Origin: Pseudomonas sp. Irchel s3b2
GTDB lineage: Bacteria; Pseudomonadota; Gammaproteobacteria; Pseudomonadales; Pseudomonadaceae
Assembly: GCF_900187445.1 (NCBI RefSeq)
Contig: NZ_FYEB01000018.1
Coordinates: 37,373 to 101,372, forward strand
Direction: 5' to 3'
Length of the DNA: 64,000 nucleotides
Shown here piece by piece: positions 17,109 through 25,491 of this stretch; the first letter of the stretch is position 1, and each line of letters starts with the position of its first letter. The notes under the pieces were generated by a model. It was not told the DNA's origin and did not search any database. It saw only the letters and a list, made by a program, of their open reading frames with translations. The position numbers were made by a program, and so were the translations under genes.

Positions 17109-18899
17109 TTATACCACCAGCGCCATGTAGAACTGCGTACCCTGTCCAGGCCGGGAGTAGACACCCATCCGCCCGCCATGCAGCTGCACGATTTCCTTGC
17201 ACAGCGCCAGACCGAGCCCGGCCCCGCCCTTTTTGCGGCCAACCTGGACAAAGGGTTCGAAGATCCGTCCCTGCTGGCCGTAGGCAATGCCTTCGCCGTT
17301 GTCCTCGACACTGATAATCATCCGCTCCCCATGCCGCCTGGCCTGCAAACGTATCAGCCCGTCACGGGAGGTATGGCGCAAGGCGTTGTCGATCAGGTTG
17401 TCGAGCACCCGCTCCAGTTGCACCTGATCGGCTTGCAGTCGCGGCAACGGTCCCTGCACTTCCACCAGCAACTCAATGCCCTTCTCCTGCGCCGAGCTGG
17501 CAAAACGCACCTGGGCCTGCTCCAGCAAATCCTCAATGGAACACGGTGCCAGCGTGAGTTTTTGCAGGCCATTCTGATACCGGGAGAAATTCAGCAGATC
17601 ATTGATCAACTGCATCAGGCGCTGCATTTCTTCGTTGACGGTGTCCAGCAAGTCAGCCTCACGGGAGTCTTTGGCAAAATGCACCCGCTCGCGGAACAGA
17701 CCGAATGCCATGTGCATCCCGGTGACCGGTGTGCGCAACTCATGGGAAGCACGCAAGACGAACTCGCTGCGCGCCCGTTCGAATGTGCGCTGCTCGGTGA
17801 CGTCATGCAGCACCATTACGGCGCCGAGAATATGCCCTTGGGTATGGCTGACCGGCGTCAGGCTATACGTCAACAATCGAGACTCACCATCGACCTCGAT
17901 GCTCAGGTCGTCCGGCGCTCGCTCCAGAGCGCCGCCGCGCAGCACCAGTTGCAGCTGTTCATCCAGTTCGGGACGCTCAAGCGCCGTGCCCAGCCCTTGA
18001 CCGAAACGATCGCTGTCCCAGCCTAACTGGCGCTGAGCCACGGGGTTAAGGTGCTCGAGATGACCTTGACGATCAATGATCAGCAAACCGTCGTCGATGC
18101 TGTCGAGCACCGCTTGCAAACGTTGTTGGCCGGCGAGCAGTTCGTCGATATTGGTCGCCTGGTGCTCACGCAAGGCCTCGGCCATGATTCCAAAACGCCG
18201 GGTCAACTGGTTCATTTCCAGCCCGGAAGAAATCGGCAGGGTCACTTCGAAATTGCCTTGGCCAATATTGTCAGCGGCCTGCACCAGCGCCTCGATCGGA
18301 GCCCCGAAACGCCGGGCGATCGCATGGGCGGTAATGAAGCCGATGAACAACACCCCCACCCCGACCAACCCAAGCAGGCCGGCAATCAACAGTGCCCGCT
18401 CCCGGGCCTGACGTTCGATCTCAGTGATGCTATCCAGCGCGCGCTTCTGTTCAGAGATCAAACCGTTGCGCAACACGTTGAATTTTTCCGTGAGATCCCC
18501 GTCACCACTGACTACCTGTATCGGAGCGCGGGAAAGATCAAAGGCCTGCAACAAGCTCTGATAATCAGCCTTGGCCTTTTTGAAACTGTACTGGGCAACC
18601 TCGCTGGAAGGCTCGCGGGCAATGCCTTCGTCGAGCAACTCAAGGGAATGCTGCCTGGATGCCTCGAACGCCGCAGGATCAGGGTTCTCGCCGAGCATGA
18701 TGATCAGTTGATCACCCAGGGCCTGACGCAGCTTCAATCCCAGATTCAGCGTGACGAAGTTGTCACGGATCAGGGCTTCCTGAGTCCCTGCCATCTGCAT
18801 CACGCTGACCAGCCCGAGCAACAGCCCAAGCAGCGCCACGGTCATCAGCGCGGAAATACTCAGAAACAGCCGGGTGCGCAACGTCATCGCCAGTTTCAT
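17109..18899 (-). CDS. kinB: Sensor histidine kinase/phosphatase KinB
   Basis: 596 aa: membrane segments at about 8-33 and 170-191 enclose a helical periplasmic sensor; then HAMP (about 190-245), PAS (about 255-370), HisKA with RASHELRTPV (His386), and HATPase with DNLIDNALRHT, DNGEGI and GAGLGL. It phosphorylates, and importantly dephosphorylates, AlgB, controlling alginate and virulence genes in P. aeruginosa. It starts 10 bases after algB in the same operon. Convergent with the EAL gene, with a 12-base gap. Confidence 0.94.
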   Translation of the reverse strand: MKLAMTLRTRLFLSISALMTVALLGLLLGLVSVMQMAGTQEALIRDNFVTLNLGLKLRQALGDQLIIMLGENPDPAAFEASRQHSLELLDEGIAREPSSEVAQYSFKKAKADYQSLLQAFDLSRAPIQVVSGDGDLTEKFNVLRNGLISEQKRALDSITEIERQARERALLIAGLLGLVGVGVLFIGFITAHAIARRFGAPIEALVQAADNIGQGNFEVTLPISSGLEMNQLTRRFGIMAEALREHQATNIDELLAGQQRLQAVLDSIDDGLLIIDRQGHLEHLNPVAQRQLGWDSDRFGQGLGTALERPELDEQLQLVLRGGALERAPDDLSIEVDGESRLLTYSLTPVSHTQGHILGAVMVLHDVTEQRTFERARSEFVLRASHELRTPVTGMHMAFGLFRERVHFAKDSREADLLDTVNEEMQRLMQLINDLLNFSRYQNGLQKLTLAPCSIEDLLEQAQVRFASSAQEKGIELLVEVQGPLPRLQADQVQLERVLDNLIDNALRHTSRDGLIRLQARRHGERMIISVEDNGEGIAYGQQGRIFEPFVQVGRKKGGAGLGLALCKEIVQLHGGRMGVYSRPGQGTQFYMALVV

Positions 18900-18909
18900 C
18901 GATTACAAC

Positions 18910-20256
18910 TCACAGATTGTACTGCTTGCGTTTGCGGTACAGGGTCGAAGCATCGATACCCAGGGTCTTGGCCGCCTGATCCAGCGTATCGGCCGTGGCC
19001 AGGACCGCGCCAATGTGAGCTTTTTCCAATTCATCCAGGCTCAGTGCAGCGCCGATGCGCGGCGTGTGGTTGGTCGGGATCTCGGCCATGCCCAAGTGGC
19101 TGAGCTCTACCCGCTCCTGCGGACAAATAATGCTCGCGCGCTCCACCACGTTGCGCAGCTCGCGAATGTTGCCCGGCCAGCGGTAGCCGAGCAGCGCTTC
19201 GCGGGCCTCGTCGCTGAAACATCTGGCCGGGCGCGAGTATTCCTTGACGAAGCGTGCCAGGAAACGGTCAGCCAGGTTCAGAATGTCTTCCCTGCGTTCG
19301 CGAAGTGGCGGCAGGTGCAAGGTGATGACGTTCAGGCGATAGAGCAAGTCTTCACGAAAGCGGCCATCGCGAACCATGTCTTCAAGGTTGAGGTTAGTCG
19401 CTGCGAGGATTCGCACATCGGCACGGCGGGTCACCGGGTCGCCCACGCGTTCGTATTCCTTGTCCTGAATGAAACGCAGCAATTTTGGCTGCAAGGTCAA
19501 TGGAAAATCGCCGATCTCGTCGAGAAATAACGTTCCGCCGTCGGCCTGGTTAACACGACCCAAGGTACTTTCACTGGCACCGGTGAACGCGCCGCGGCTG
19601 TGTCCGAAGAGTTCGCTGTCCATCAATTCTGCTGTCAGGGACGGGCAGTTGACGGTGACGCAGGACTTCTTCTGGCGTTTGCTCCAGCCGTGAATGGCCC
19701 GTGACAGCTCACCTTTACCCGTGCCGGATTCGCCGAGAAGCAGGATATTGGCGTCAGTACTGGCGACCTGGCGCGCCGTTTCGAGCACCACTTTCATGGC
19801 CGGACTGTGGGAATCCAGGCCCTCCTTGGGTTTTCGCACTTCACCTTCGAGGGCTTCCAGGCGCGCCGAGAGTTGCCGTACTTCCAGCTGTTTGGCAGTG
19901 GCCAGACGCAACTGGTCGGGGCTGCAAGGTTTGACCAGGTAGTCGGCGGCGCCGGCCTGAATCGCATCCACGGCAGTGTCCACGGCCGAGTGAGCAGTGA
20001 CGATCACCACCCGCATCCAAGGCGCCTGGATGCGCATCTGGGCCAGCACATCCAGGCCGTTATCTTCCCCCAGGCGCAAATCGAGGAAGCACAGATCGAA
20101 AACCTGGCGCTGCAACAAGGCTTCGGCCTGAGCAGCGCTGGTCGCGGTGGCCACGCTGTAGCCTTCGTCTTCGAGGCAATAGCGAAAGGTTCGAAGGATG
20201 GCGGATTCATCATCCACCAGCAGAATGCGGCCTTGATGCTCAGTGGCTGATTCCAT
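18910..20256 (-). CDS. algB: NtrC-family response regulator AlgB
   Basis: 448 aa: receiver domain with phosphorylation site Asp59 (DLCFLDLRL), AAA+ domain with Walker A GESGTGKGE and the sigma-54 contact loop GAFTGA, and a C-terminal Fis-type helix-turn-helix ending DASTLYRKRKQYNL. It is the partner of KinB and an activator of alginate genes. The GAFTGA loop is intact although P. aeruginosa AlgB is reported to act on algD without sigma-54. An AGGAG ribosome site precedes the ATG at good spacing. Confidence 0.95.
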   Translation of the reverse strand: MESATEHQGRILLVDDESAILRTFRYCLEDEGYSVATATSAAQAEALLQRQVFDLCFLDLRLGEDNGLDVLAQMRIQAPWMRVVIVTAHSAVDTAVDAIQAGAADYLVKPCSPDQLRLATAKQLEVRQLSARLEALEGEVRKPKEGLDSHSPAMKVVLETARQVASTDANILLLGESGTGKGELSRAIHGWSKRQKKSCVTVNCPSLTAELMDSELFGHSRGAFTGASESTLGRVNQADGGTLFLDEIGDFPLTLQPKLLRFIQDKEYERVGDPVTRRADVRILAATNLNLEDMVRDGRFREDLLYRLNVITLHLPPLRERREDILNLADRFLARFVKEYSRPARCFSDEAREALLGYRWPGNIRELRNVVERASIICPQERVELSHLGMAEIPTNHTPRIGAALSLDELEKAHIGAVLATADTLDQAAKTLGIDASTLYRKRKQYNL

Positions 20257-20604
20257 GTTCCTACGCTCCTTTAATTGATGATTGGGTTAGTCCCGGAAAA
20301 AATCGGGCAAGTTGCATGATTGAGTGTGGTCGATTCCAGACAAAACAGCGGAGCTATCTACTCAGCGACAACATAATTCACTGATTTATCTGATTTTTTA
20401 TTAATAGACCATTCTTCGGCGATTGCCTGCGTCCCTTTCTGACATCTGTGCCCTTCCCTCAATTCCAAAAATATTGAAAGTTTCGGCGAGCTCATCGTGC
20501 ATTAAGCACGACCTCAAAAGAGGCATCGTGCAGGATGCGTCCGAAACGATTTTCACAGAACATATAACTTATTGATTTTAATCGTATTAAACCTAGCAAT
20601 AAGG
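20257..20604. other. AT-rich control region upstream of algB
   Basis: The 441 bases between algB and the next + strand gene hold the algB promoter and, at the far end, a sigma-54 promoter for the small genes that follow. Bases 20340-20480 and 20500-20600 are much richer in A/T than the surroundings. I see no convincing open frame or terminator here. Confidence 0.5.
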
Positions 20605-20620
20605 TGGCATGCAGGCTGCA
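20605..20620 (+). promoter_or_regulatory. Sigma-54 (RpoN) promoter
   Basis: TGGCATG-CAGG-CTGCA has GG and GC dinucleotides ten bases apart and differs little from the consensus TGGCACG-N4-TTGCA. The predicted start is near 20631, about 67 bases before the next ATG. The gene for the NtrC-type activator AlgB is divergently adjacent. Confidence 0.7.
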
Positions 20621-20697
20621 GGAGTCTGGGTAATCAGGGCATTTAATGAACCAGCGCCCGCCAAAGAATACGACCCAATGTGGGGAGGAACTTCAGG

Positions 20698-20979
20698 ATG
20701 AATCGCCAAGGTGCCGCCCAATTACGTATCTCGCCATTGCATGTCCAGCAAGGCCTGATTGCCTTGCTGGCGCTGTTGATCACCTTGATTGGAGGCCAGC
20801 AATTCTTGCGTTGGGAACAGAGCCAGCAGCCGGAGACGCCGCACCTGTCGATTCCACATACCCCACAAACCCACTTCAGCGCCGCCAGCAACCTGACTGA
20901 CAACGACTCAATGCGAATGATGGACGTCGACCAGGCCCAGCCTGTTGATGAGACGCCTCAAGAACGTTGGGTGTTTTAA
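20698..20979 (+). CDS. Small single-pass membrane protein of unknown function
   Basis: 93 aa: cytoplasmic basic start (MNRQGAAQLRIS), one membrane segment (about residues 17-35, QQGLIALLALLITLIGG), then a polar, Pro/Gln/Asp-rich tail of about 58 aa. The ATG at 20698 is preceded by GGGGAGG, a good ribosome site at somewhat long spacing; a second possible start lies upstream at 20680. It is driven by the sigma-54 promoter at 20605-20620 and followed 80 bases later by a UPF0391 gene. I do not recognise a family. Confidence 0.6.
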   Translation: MNRQGAAQLRISPLHVQQGLIALLALLITLIGGQQFLRWEQSQQPETPHLSIPHTPQTHFSAASNLTDNDSMRMMDVDQAQPVDETPQERWVF

Positions 20980-21059
20980 GCAAACGAACTTGGCGTGCTC
21001 GACACGCCCGGAAAGCACCACAAGCAACTCCTTTAAACAGATGCGTAAGGAGAATCACC

Positions 21060-21224
21060 ATGTTGAGCTGGGCAATCACATTCTTGATCATTGCCATCAT
21101 CGCCGCAGTACTGGGCTTCGGTGGTATCGCGGGCACCGCCACGGGTATCGCCAAGATTCTCTTTGTCGTGTTCCTGGTGATGTTCATTGCTTCCTTCTTC
21201 TTTGGCCGCCGCGGTCGAGGCTGA
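21060..21224 (+). CDS. UPF0391 (DUF1328) small membrane protein
   Basis: 54 aa with two membrane segments (MLSWAITFLIIAIIAAVLGFGG and a second from about residue 30) and an RRGRG tail, the pattern of UPF0391/YtjA proteins. Strong ribosome site AAGGAGA at 21047-21053. Function unknown; homologues are often induced by stress. It probably shares the sigma-54 transcript with the preceding gene. P. aeruginosa has a UPF0391 gene (PA5482) beside algB. Confidence 0.88.
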   Translation: MLSWAITFLIIAIIAAVLGFGGIAGTATGIAKILFVVFLVMFIASFFFGRRGRG

Positions 21225-21263
21225 AATAACTGAAGAAAGAGTTCGAAACATGAAAGAGGCCAC

Positions 21264-21442
21264 AGCGCTTCTTTCCACTGCGCTACCCGAGGACGGTAGA
21301 CGCATGACCAAGGGGTCGGGACGCTCTGACTGCTTCAGGGTCGCAGTGACCTACAGGTACAGGGAGTACCTGCGCAAGGGCCGGGTCAGGCAAAGCTGCG
21401 ACGCAAGTTCGCCGGGGCCCGAGGTGGCTCGACGAACTTGCG
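21264..21442 (+). ncRNA. Candidate structured RNA downstream of the UPF0391 gene
   Basis: A run of hairpins without a plausible open frame: CTACC/GGTAG (21283-21299) with GGA in the loop; GGTC/GACC (21339-21351); a perfect 7-bp stem CAGGTAC/GTACCTG (21354-21372) with loop AGGGA; and a perfect 10-bp stem CGCAAGTTCG/CGAACTTGCG (21402-21411 with 21433-21442) enclosing CGAG/CTCG. The AGGGA loop fits the Rsm/Csr motif ANGGA. It may be a 3' UTR or an independent small RNA; no T-run follows the last stem. Confidence 0.4.
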
Positions 21443-21544
21443 GAGGGCTTCAACGTGCAAAACGTTGATCTAGAGCATTCAGCTCATCTGTTATTGCTGC
21501 ATATTCCCCGCAAAACCGTTTCGCGGTGTTTCTTCGTGACCGTA

Positions 21545-21572
21545 TATCGAGAAAGCTCCGACGCTCTCGATA
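21545..21572. repeat. 8-bp inverted repeat in the gltP upstream region
   Basis: TATCGAGA (21545-21552) and TCTCGATA (21565-21572) are perfect inverted arms with a 12-base spacer. They could be an operator or hairpin; no family recognised. Confidence 0.5.
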
Positions 21573-21733
21573 GGATAATTCGCAGCAAAACGTAGGCCTT
21601 TTCCCAAATTTCCATCTATTTAAAAAACATCGACCTGCGCTGAAATGGCCGGTTCACGGCACTTATGCCCGCCTGAATGTCATATTCAAACCGGCTGGGA
21701 CGCGGGTTTCAGTTGGAAAATCTCATGCCGATT

Positions 21734-21779
21734 CGGCATAGGGTAGGCGTTTACGGCATTAGACGGCGCTTCCCGGCAT
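21734..21779 (+). repeat. Three CGGCAT direct repeats with 20-bp period upstream of gltP
   Basis: CGGCAT occurs at 21734, 21754 and 21774, exactly 20 bp apart, about two helical turns. The first copy is also the right arm of a small hairpin ATGCCG/CGGCAT (21725-21739). They may be a cooperative regulator site; the last copy lies in the loop of the terminator-like hairpin at 21765-21800. Confidence 0.55.
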
Positions 21780-21800
21780 CGGAATAGTTGCGCCTTTTTT
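21765..21800 (+). terminator. Terminator-like hairpin upstream of gltP
   Basis: GGCGC plus TTCC pair with GGAA plus GCGCC around a CGGCATC loop (with a small bulge), followed by six T at 21795-21800. It would end transcripts arriving from the UPF0391 side or a small RNA encoded at 21450-21795, or act as an attenuator for gltP. Confidence 0.65.
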
Positions 21801-21926
21801 CGCTGCCTGAGAGCCGTAAATGCTCGCTCGCGGGGACCTTATACGGGGGCCGGTGCAAAACTTGTTCGCCATTAGGCGTTTCAGTTCATGCATCGGCCTG
21901 AGTCAAACGCAAGTAAGGGTAAAGAT

Positions 21927-23258
21927 ATGAAGAAGGCAAAGCTTAGCCTCGCCTGGCAGATCCTCATCGGTCTGGTTCTGGGGATAGCAATTGGTGCACT
22001 GCTCAACCATTTCAGTGCCGAAAAAGCCTGGTGGATCAGCAACGTCCTGCAACCGGCAGGCGATATCTTTATCCGTCTGATCAAGATGATCGTGATCCCG
22101 ATTGTGATCTCCTCGCTCGTCGTCGGCATTGCTGGCGTGGGTGACGCGAAGAAACTCGGTCGCATCGGTCTGAAGACCATCATCTACTTCGAAATCGTCA
22201 CCACCATCGCCATTCTGGTCGGCCTGGTGTTGGCCAACGTGGTCCATCCGGGCACCGGCATCGACATGAGCACCCTGGGTACGGTGGATATTTCCAAGTA
22301 CCAGGCCACTGCCGCCGAGGTTCAGCATGAACATGCGTTCATCCAGACCATCCTCAATCTGATCCCGTCGAACATCTTTGCGGCCATGGCGCGTGGCGAG
22401 ATGTTGCCGATCATCTTCTTCTCCGTGTTGTTCGGCCTCGGTCTGTCGAGCCTGCAATCGGACCTGCGCGAGCCGCTGGTGAAGATGTTCCAGGGCGTGT
22501 CGGAGAGCATGTTCAAGGTCACTCACATGATCATGAACTACGCGCCTATTGGTGTTTTCGCTTTAATCGCGGTGACCGTGGCCAACTTCGGCTTCGCCTC
22601 TCTGCTGCCGCTGGCCAAACTGGTCATCCTGGTTTACTTCGCCATTGCCTTCTTCGCCTTCGTGGTGCTGGGCCTGATCGCTCGCCTGTTCGGCTTCTCG
22701 GTGATCAAGCTGATGCGCATCTTCAAGGATGAGCTGGTCCTGGCCTACTCCACCGCCAGTTCCGAAACCGTGCTGCCGCGCGTGATCGAGAAGATGGAAG
22801 CCTACGGCGCGCCGAAAGCCATTTGCAGTTTTGTGGTGCCGACCGGCTACTCGTTCAACCTCGACGGCTCGACCCTGTACCAGAGCATCGCGGCGATCTT
22901 CATTGCCCAGCTCTATGGCATCGACTTGTCCATCAGCCAGCAAGTGCTGCTGGTGCTGACGCTGATGGTCACCTCCAAAGGCATCGCCGGCGTACCGGGC
23001 GTGTCCTTCGTGGTGCTGCTGGCCACATTGGGCAGCGTCGGTATTCCGTTGGAAGGCCTGGCATTCATCGCCGGTGTCGACCGCATCATGGACATGGCCC
23101 GTACCGCGTTGAACGTGATCGGCAACGCCTTGGCCGTATTGGTTATCGCTCGTTGGGAAGGCATGTACGACGATGCCAAGGGCGAGCGCTACTGGAACTC
23201 CCTGCCGCACTGGCGCAGCAAGGAAAAGCTGCCGGTTGGCGAAATTTCCAGCAACTGA
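21927..23258 (+). CDS. gltP: Proton/glutamate-aspartate symporter GltP
   Basis: 443 aa membrane protein of the DAACS family with the serine-rich re-entrant loop ASSETVLP, the substrate/cation motif SFNLDGST and the TM8 segment DRIMDMARTALNVIGNA. It imports glutamate and aspartate with protons. The ATG at 21927 (MKKAKLSLAWQILIGL) follows a TAAGGG ribosome site. It stands alone with a long, structured upstream region. It corresponds to PA5479. Confidence 0.93.
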   Translation: MKKAKLSLAWQILIGLVLGIAIGALLNHFSAEKAWWISNVLQPAGDIFIRLIKMIVIPIVISSLVVGIAGVGDAKKLGRIGLKTIIYFEIVTTIAILVGLVLANVVHPGTGIDMSTLGTVDISKYQATAAEVQHEHAFIQTILNLIPSNIFAAMARGEMLPIIFFSVLFGLGLSSLQSDLREPLVKMFQGVSESMFKVTHMIMNYAPIGVFALIAVTVANFGFASLLPLAKLVILVYFAIAFFAFVVLGLIARLFGFSVIKLMRIFKDELVLAYSTASSETVLPRVIEKMEAYGAPKAICSFVVPTGYSFNLDGSTLYQSIAAIFIAQLYGIDLSISQQVLLVLTLMVTSKGIAGVPGVSFVVLLATLGSVGIPLEGLAFIAGVDRIMDMARTALNVIGNALAVLVIARWEGMYDDAKGERYWNSLPHWRSKEKLPVGEISSN

Positions 23259-23269
23259 CGTAGATCCCT

Positions 23270-23357
23270 GTAGGAGCGAGGCTTGCCCGCGAATGGGACG
23301 CCGCGGTGTTTCAGTTGCACCGCGTCATCGTTCTTCGCTGGCAAGCCATGCTCCTAC
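23270..23357. repeat. REP palindrome pair, family A (one arm degenerate)
   Basis: A family-A copy at 23270-23293 is followed by an inverted, diverged copy at about 23332-23357. It lies at the 3' end of gltP. Confidence 0.82.
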
Positions 23358-23420
23358 AGGACGGAGTTGCACGCACATTATGTGTAGGGCGCAATCCCGC
23401 AGAGCGATAAACGCTCGCAA

Positions 23421-23448
23421 ACAAACCCCGGAGAAATCCGGGGTTTGT
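23421..23448. terminator. Strong terminator hairpin after gltP
   Basis: ACAAACCCCGGA pairs perfectly over 12 bp with TCCGGGGTTTGT around a GAAA loop. There is no long T-run on the + side, so it may work through the A/T-rich stem ends. Confidence 0.75.
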
Positions 23449-23500
23449 CGTTTCTGCCTGCCCCGCTATCATTCGCCGCATCTTCCGGGGGATTTGACTG

Positions 23501-24730
23501 ATGCTTAATGGCCTGTGGCTTGGCTTCTTCATCGTGGCTGCCGTTTCGGCGCTGGCGCAATGGCTGATCGGCGGCAACGCCGGGATCTTCGCGGCGATGG
23601 TAGAAAGCATTTTCGCCATGGCCAAATTGTCGGTCGAGGTCATGATCCTGCTGTTCGGCACTCTCACCCTCTGGCTGGGTTTTTTGCGGATCGCCGAAAA
23701 GGCCGGGATCGTCGAGTGGCTGGCCAAGGCGTTGGGCCCGCTGTTCCTGCGCCTGATGCCGGAAGTGCCGCCCGGACACCCGGCCATCGGTCTGATCACA
23801 CTCAATTTCGCCGCCAACGGCCTGGGGCTGGACAACGCCGCCACGCCGATCGGCCTCAAAGCCATGAAGGCGCTGCAAGAACTCAATCCCAGCGACACCA
23901 TCGCCAGCAACGCGCAGATCCTCTTCCTGGTGCTCAACGCCTCGTCCCTGACCCTGCTGCCAGTGACGATCTTCATGTACCGCGCCCAGCAAGGCGCGCC
24001 CGATCCGACCCTGGTGTTCCTGCCGATTCTGCTCGCGACCAGTTGTTCGACCCTGGTCGGTCTGTTGTCGGTGGCGTTCATGCAGCGTCTGCGCCTGTGG
24101 GACCCGGTGGTGCTCGCCTACCTGATTCCCGGTGCCCTGGCCCTCGGTGCGTTCATGGCGCTGCTGGCGACGCTCTCGGCGACCGCTCTGGCGAGTCTGT
24201 CATCGATCCTCGGCAACCTGACGCTGTTCGGGCTGACCATGCTGTTTCTGGTGATCGGCGCATTTCGCAAAGTGAAGGTCTACGAGGCGTTCATCGAGGG
24301 CGCCAAAGAAGGCTTCGACGTGGCCAAGAATCTGCTGCCGTATCTGGTGGCGATGCTCTGCGCCGTGGGCGTATTGCGGGCGTCCGGAGCGCTGGATTTC
24401 GGTCTGGACGGGATTCGTCATCTGGTGGAGTGGGCCGGTTGGGACACGCGTTTCGTCGATGCGCTGCCGACGGCCATGGTCAAACCCTTCTCCGGCAGCG
24501 CCGCGCGGGCGATGCTGATTGAAACCATGAAGACCGAAGGGGTAGACAGCTTCCCGGCGCTGGTGGCGGCGACGATTCAGGGCAGTACCGAGACGACCTT
24601 CTATGTACTGGCGGTGTACTTCGGCGCGGTGGGCATTCAGCGTGCACGGCATGCGGTGGGGTGTGCGTTGCTGGCGGAGTTGGCGGGTGTGCTTGGCGCG
24701 ATCGGGGTTTGCTACTGGTTCTTTGGCTGA
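23501..24730 (+). CDS. SpmA/SpmB-type nucleoside-recognition (Gate) membrane protein
   Basis: 409 aa with about 8-9 membrane segments and two related Gate-type halves. The first has LNFAANGLGLDNAATPIGLKAM, the SpmA-like motif; the second has PFSGSAARAM and IQGSTETTFYVLAVYFG, the SpmB-like motif. In Bacillus these are separate spore-maturation proteins; in non-sporing proteobacteria the fused form is common and its substrate is unknown. It is an inner-membrane transporter candidate. It stands alone between REP elements. Confidence 0.82.
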   Translation: MLNGLWLGFFIVAAVSALAQWLIGGNAGIFAAMVESIFAMAKLSVEVMILLFGTLTLWLGFLRIAEKAGIVEWLAKALGPLFLRLMPEVPPGHPAIGLITLNFAANGLGLDNAATPIGLKAMKALQELNPSDTIASNAQILFLVLNASSLTLLPVTIFMYRAQQGAPDPTLVFLPILLATSCSTLVGLLSVAFMQRLRLWDPVVLAYLIPGALALGAFMALLATLSATALASLSSILGNLTLFGLTMLFLVIGAFRKVKVYEAFIEGAKEGFDVAKNLLPYLVAMLCAVGVLRASGALDFGLDGIRHLVEWAGWDTRFVDALPTAMVKPFSGSAARAMLIETMKTEGVDSFPALVAATIQGSTETTFYVLAVYFGAVGIQRARHAVGCALLAELAGVLGAIGVCYWFFG

Positions 24731-24741
24731 CCGAAAAACCT

Positions 24742-24844
24742 GTGGGAGCGAGCTTGCTCGCGAAGAGGCCGGTACATTCAACATCTCTGTTGACTGACAC
24801 ACCGCCTTCGCGAGCAAGTCGAATCGTCGCACCGCCGCTCCCAC
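24742..24844. repeat. REP palindrome pair, family B
   Basis: Core GGGAGCGAGCTTGCTCGCG at 24743-24761 with an inverted, partly diverged partner at 24807-24844. It lies between convergent gene ends. Confidence 0.87.
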
Positions 24845-24864
24845 ATTAAAAATGCGTCCGACCT

Positions 24865-25491
24865 TTATGGCGTCAACGGCGGCACAACCTTCTGACCTTG
24901 CTCCACCGTCCAAGCCACCACCTGCGCCGTCAATTGATCGCTGGCCTGGCCAAAACCGGTCACCACCGCCGGCACCTTCACATCGCTCAACGGCTGACGC
25001 ACTTCAAAGCGCCGACTGGCGAGGATTCGCTGGTCATACCCACGCACCAACAACGCATCCAGGCGCACGACCACGCTCGCCGCCGTGCCTTGGTACTCGG
25101 TCTGGAACGCTTGCAGGTTGCCGCCCAGCTCCAGGTCTGCCTGGAAATTACTGTCATCGGTGCTGAGCAACGGCACGCGACCGTCACCCTGGAAACCATC
25201 GAGCAGACGATTGCGCAACAGCACCGGTGCCGGATCGCTCCAGCGTGAAGCCTTGTAGCTGCTGATCAGGTCACCTTGAGGTATCACTGCGATTTTCGAG
25301 TTGTTCAAGGCTTCGCTGGTCTGAGGCTTGGCCAGCCGCAACGACCAGCGTTGCGGCGTGCCGTGAAGGGCCGATGCGTCGCTCTGCGTCGATGGCAGGC
25401 GATAGACATCGGACGGCTCGGTCTTGGGGAAAATCGAACAGGAAGCGACCAACGCAAAACCGGCGAGGAGGGCGAGATGAGCCAGCTTCAT
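24865..25491 (-). CDS. ABC-type transport auxiliary lipoprotein (PqiC-like)
   Basis: 208 aa with a lipoprotein signal (LLAGFALVASCS, Cys at about residue 18) and the ABC_trans_aux fold: PSDVYRLPS near the start, SALHGTP, SSYKASRWSDPAPVLLRNRLLDGF and a C-terminal VKVPAVVTGFGQASDQLTAQVVAW. Probably an outer-membrane lipoprotein that works with the MCE transporter encoded just upstream, like PqiC. Its ATG overlaps the MCE gene's stop (ATGA). Last gene of the four-gene operon. Confidence 0.87.
   Translation of the reverse strand: MKLAHLALLAGFALVASCSIFPKTEPSDVYRLPSTQSDASALHGTPQRWSLRLAKPQTSEALNNSKIAVIPQGDLISSYKASRWSDPAPVLLRNRLLDGFQGDGRVPLLSTDDSNFQADLELGGNLQAFQTEYQGTAASVVVRLDALLVRGYDQRILASRRFEVRQPLSDVKVPAVVTGFGQASDQLTAQVVAWTVEQGQKVVPPLTP

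Noticed and set aside
21781..21926. Promoter boxes for gltP
   Set aside because: TTATAC near 21838 could be a -10 element but no -35 at correct spacing accompanies it, so no promoter is called.
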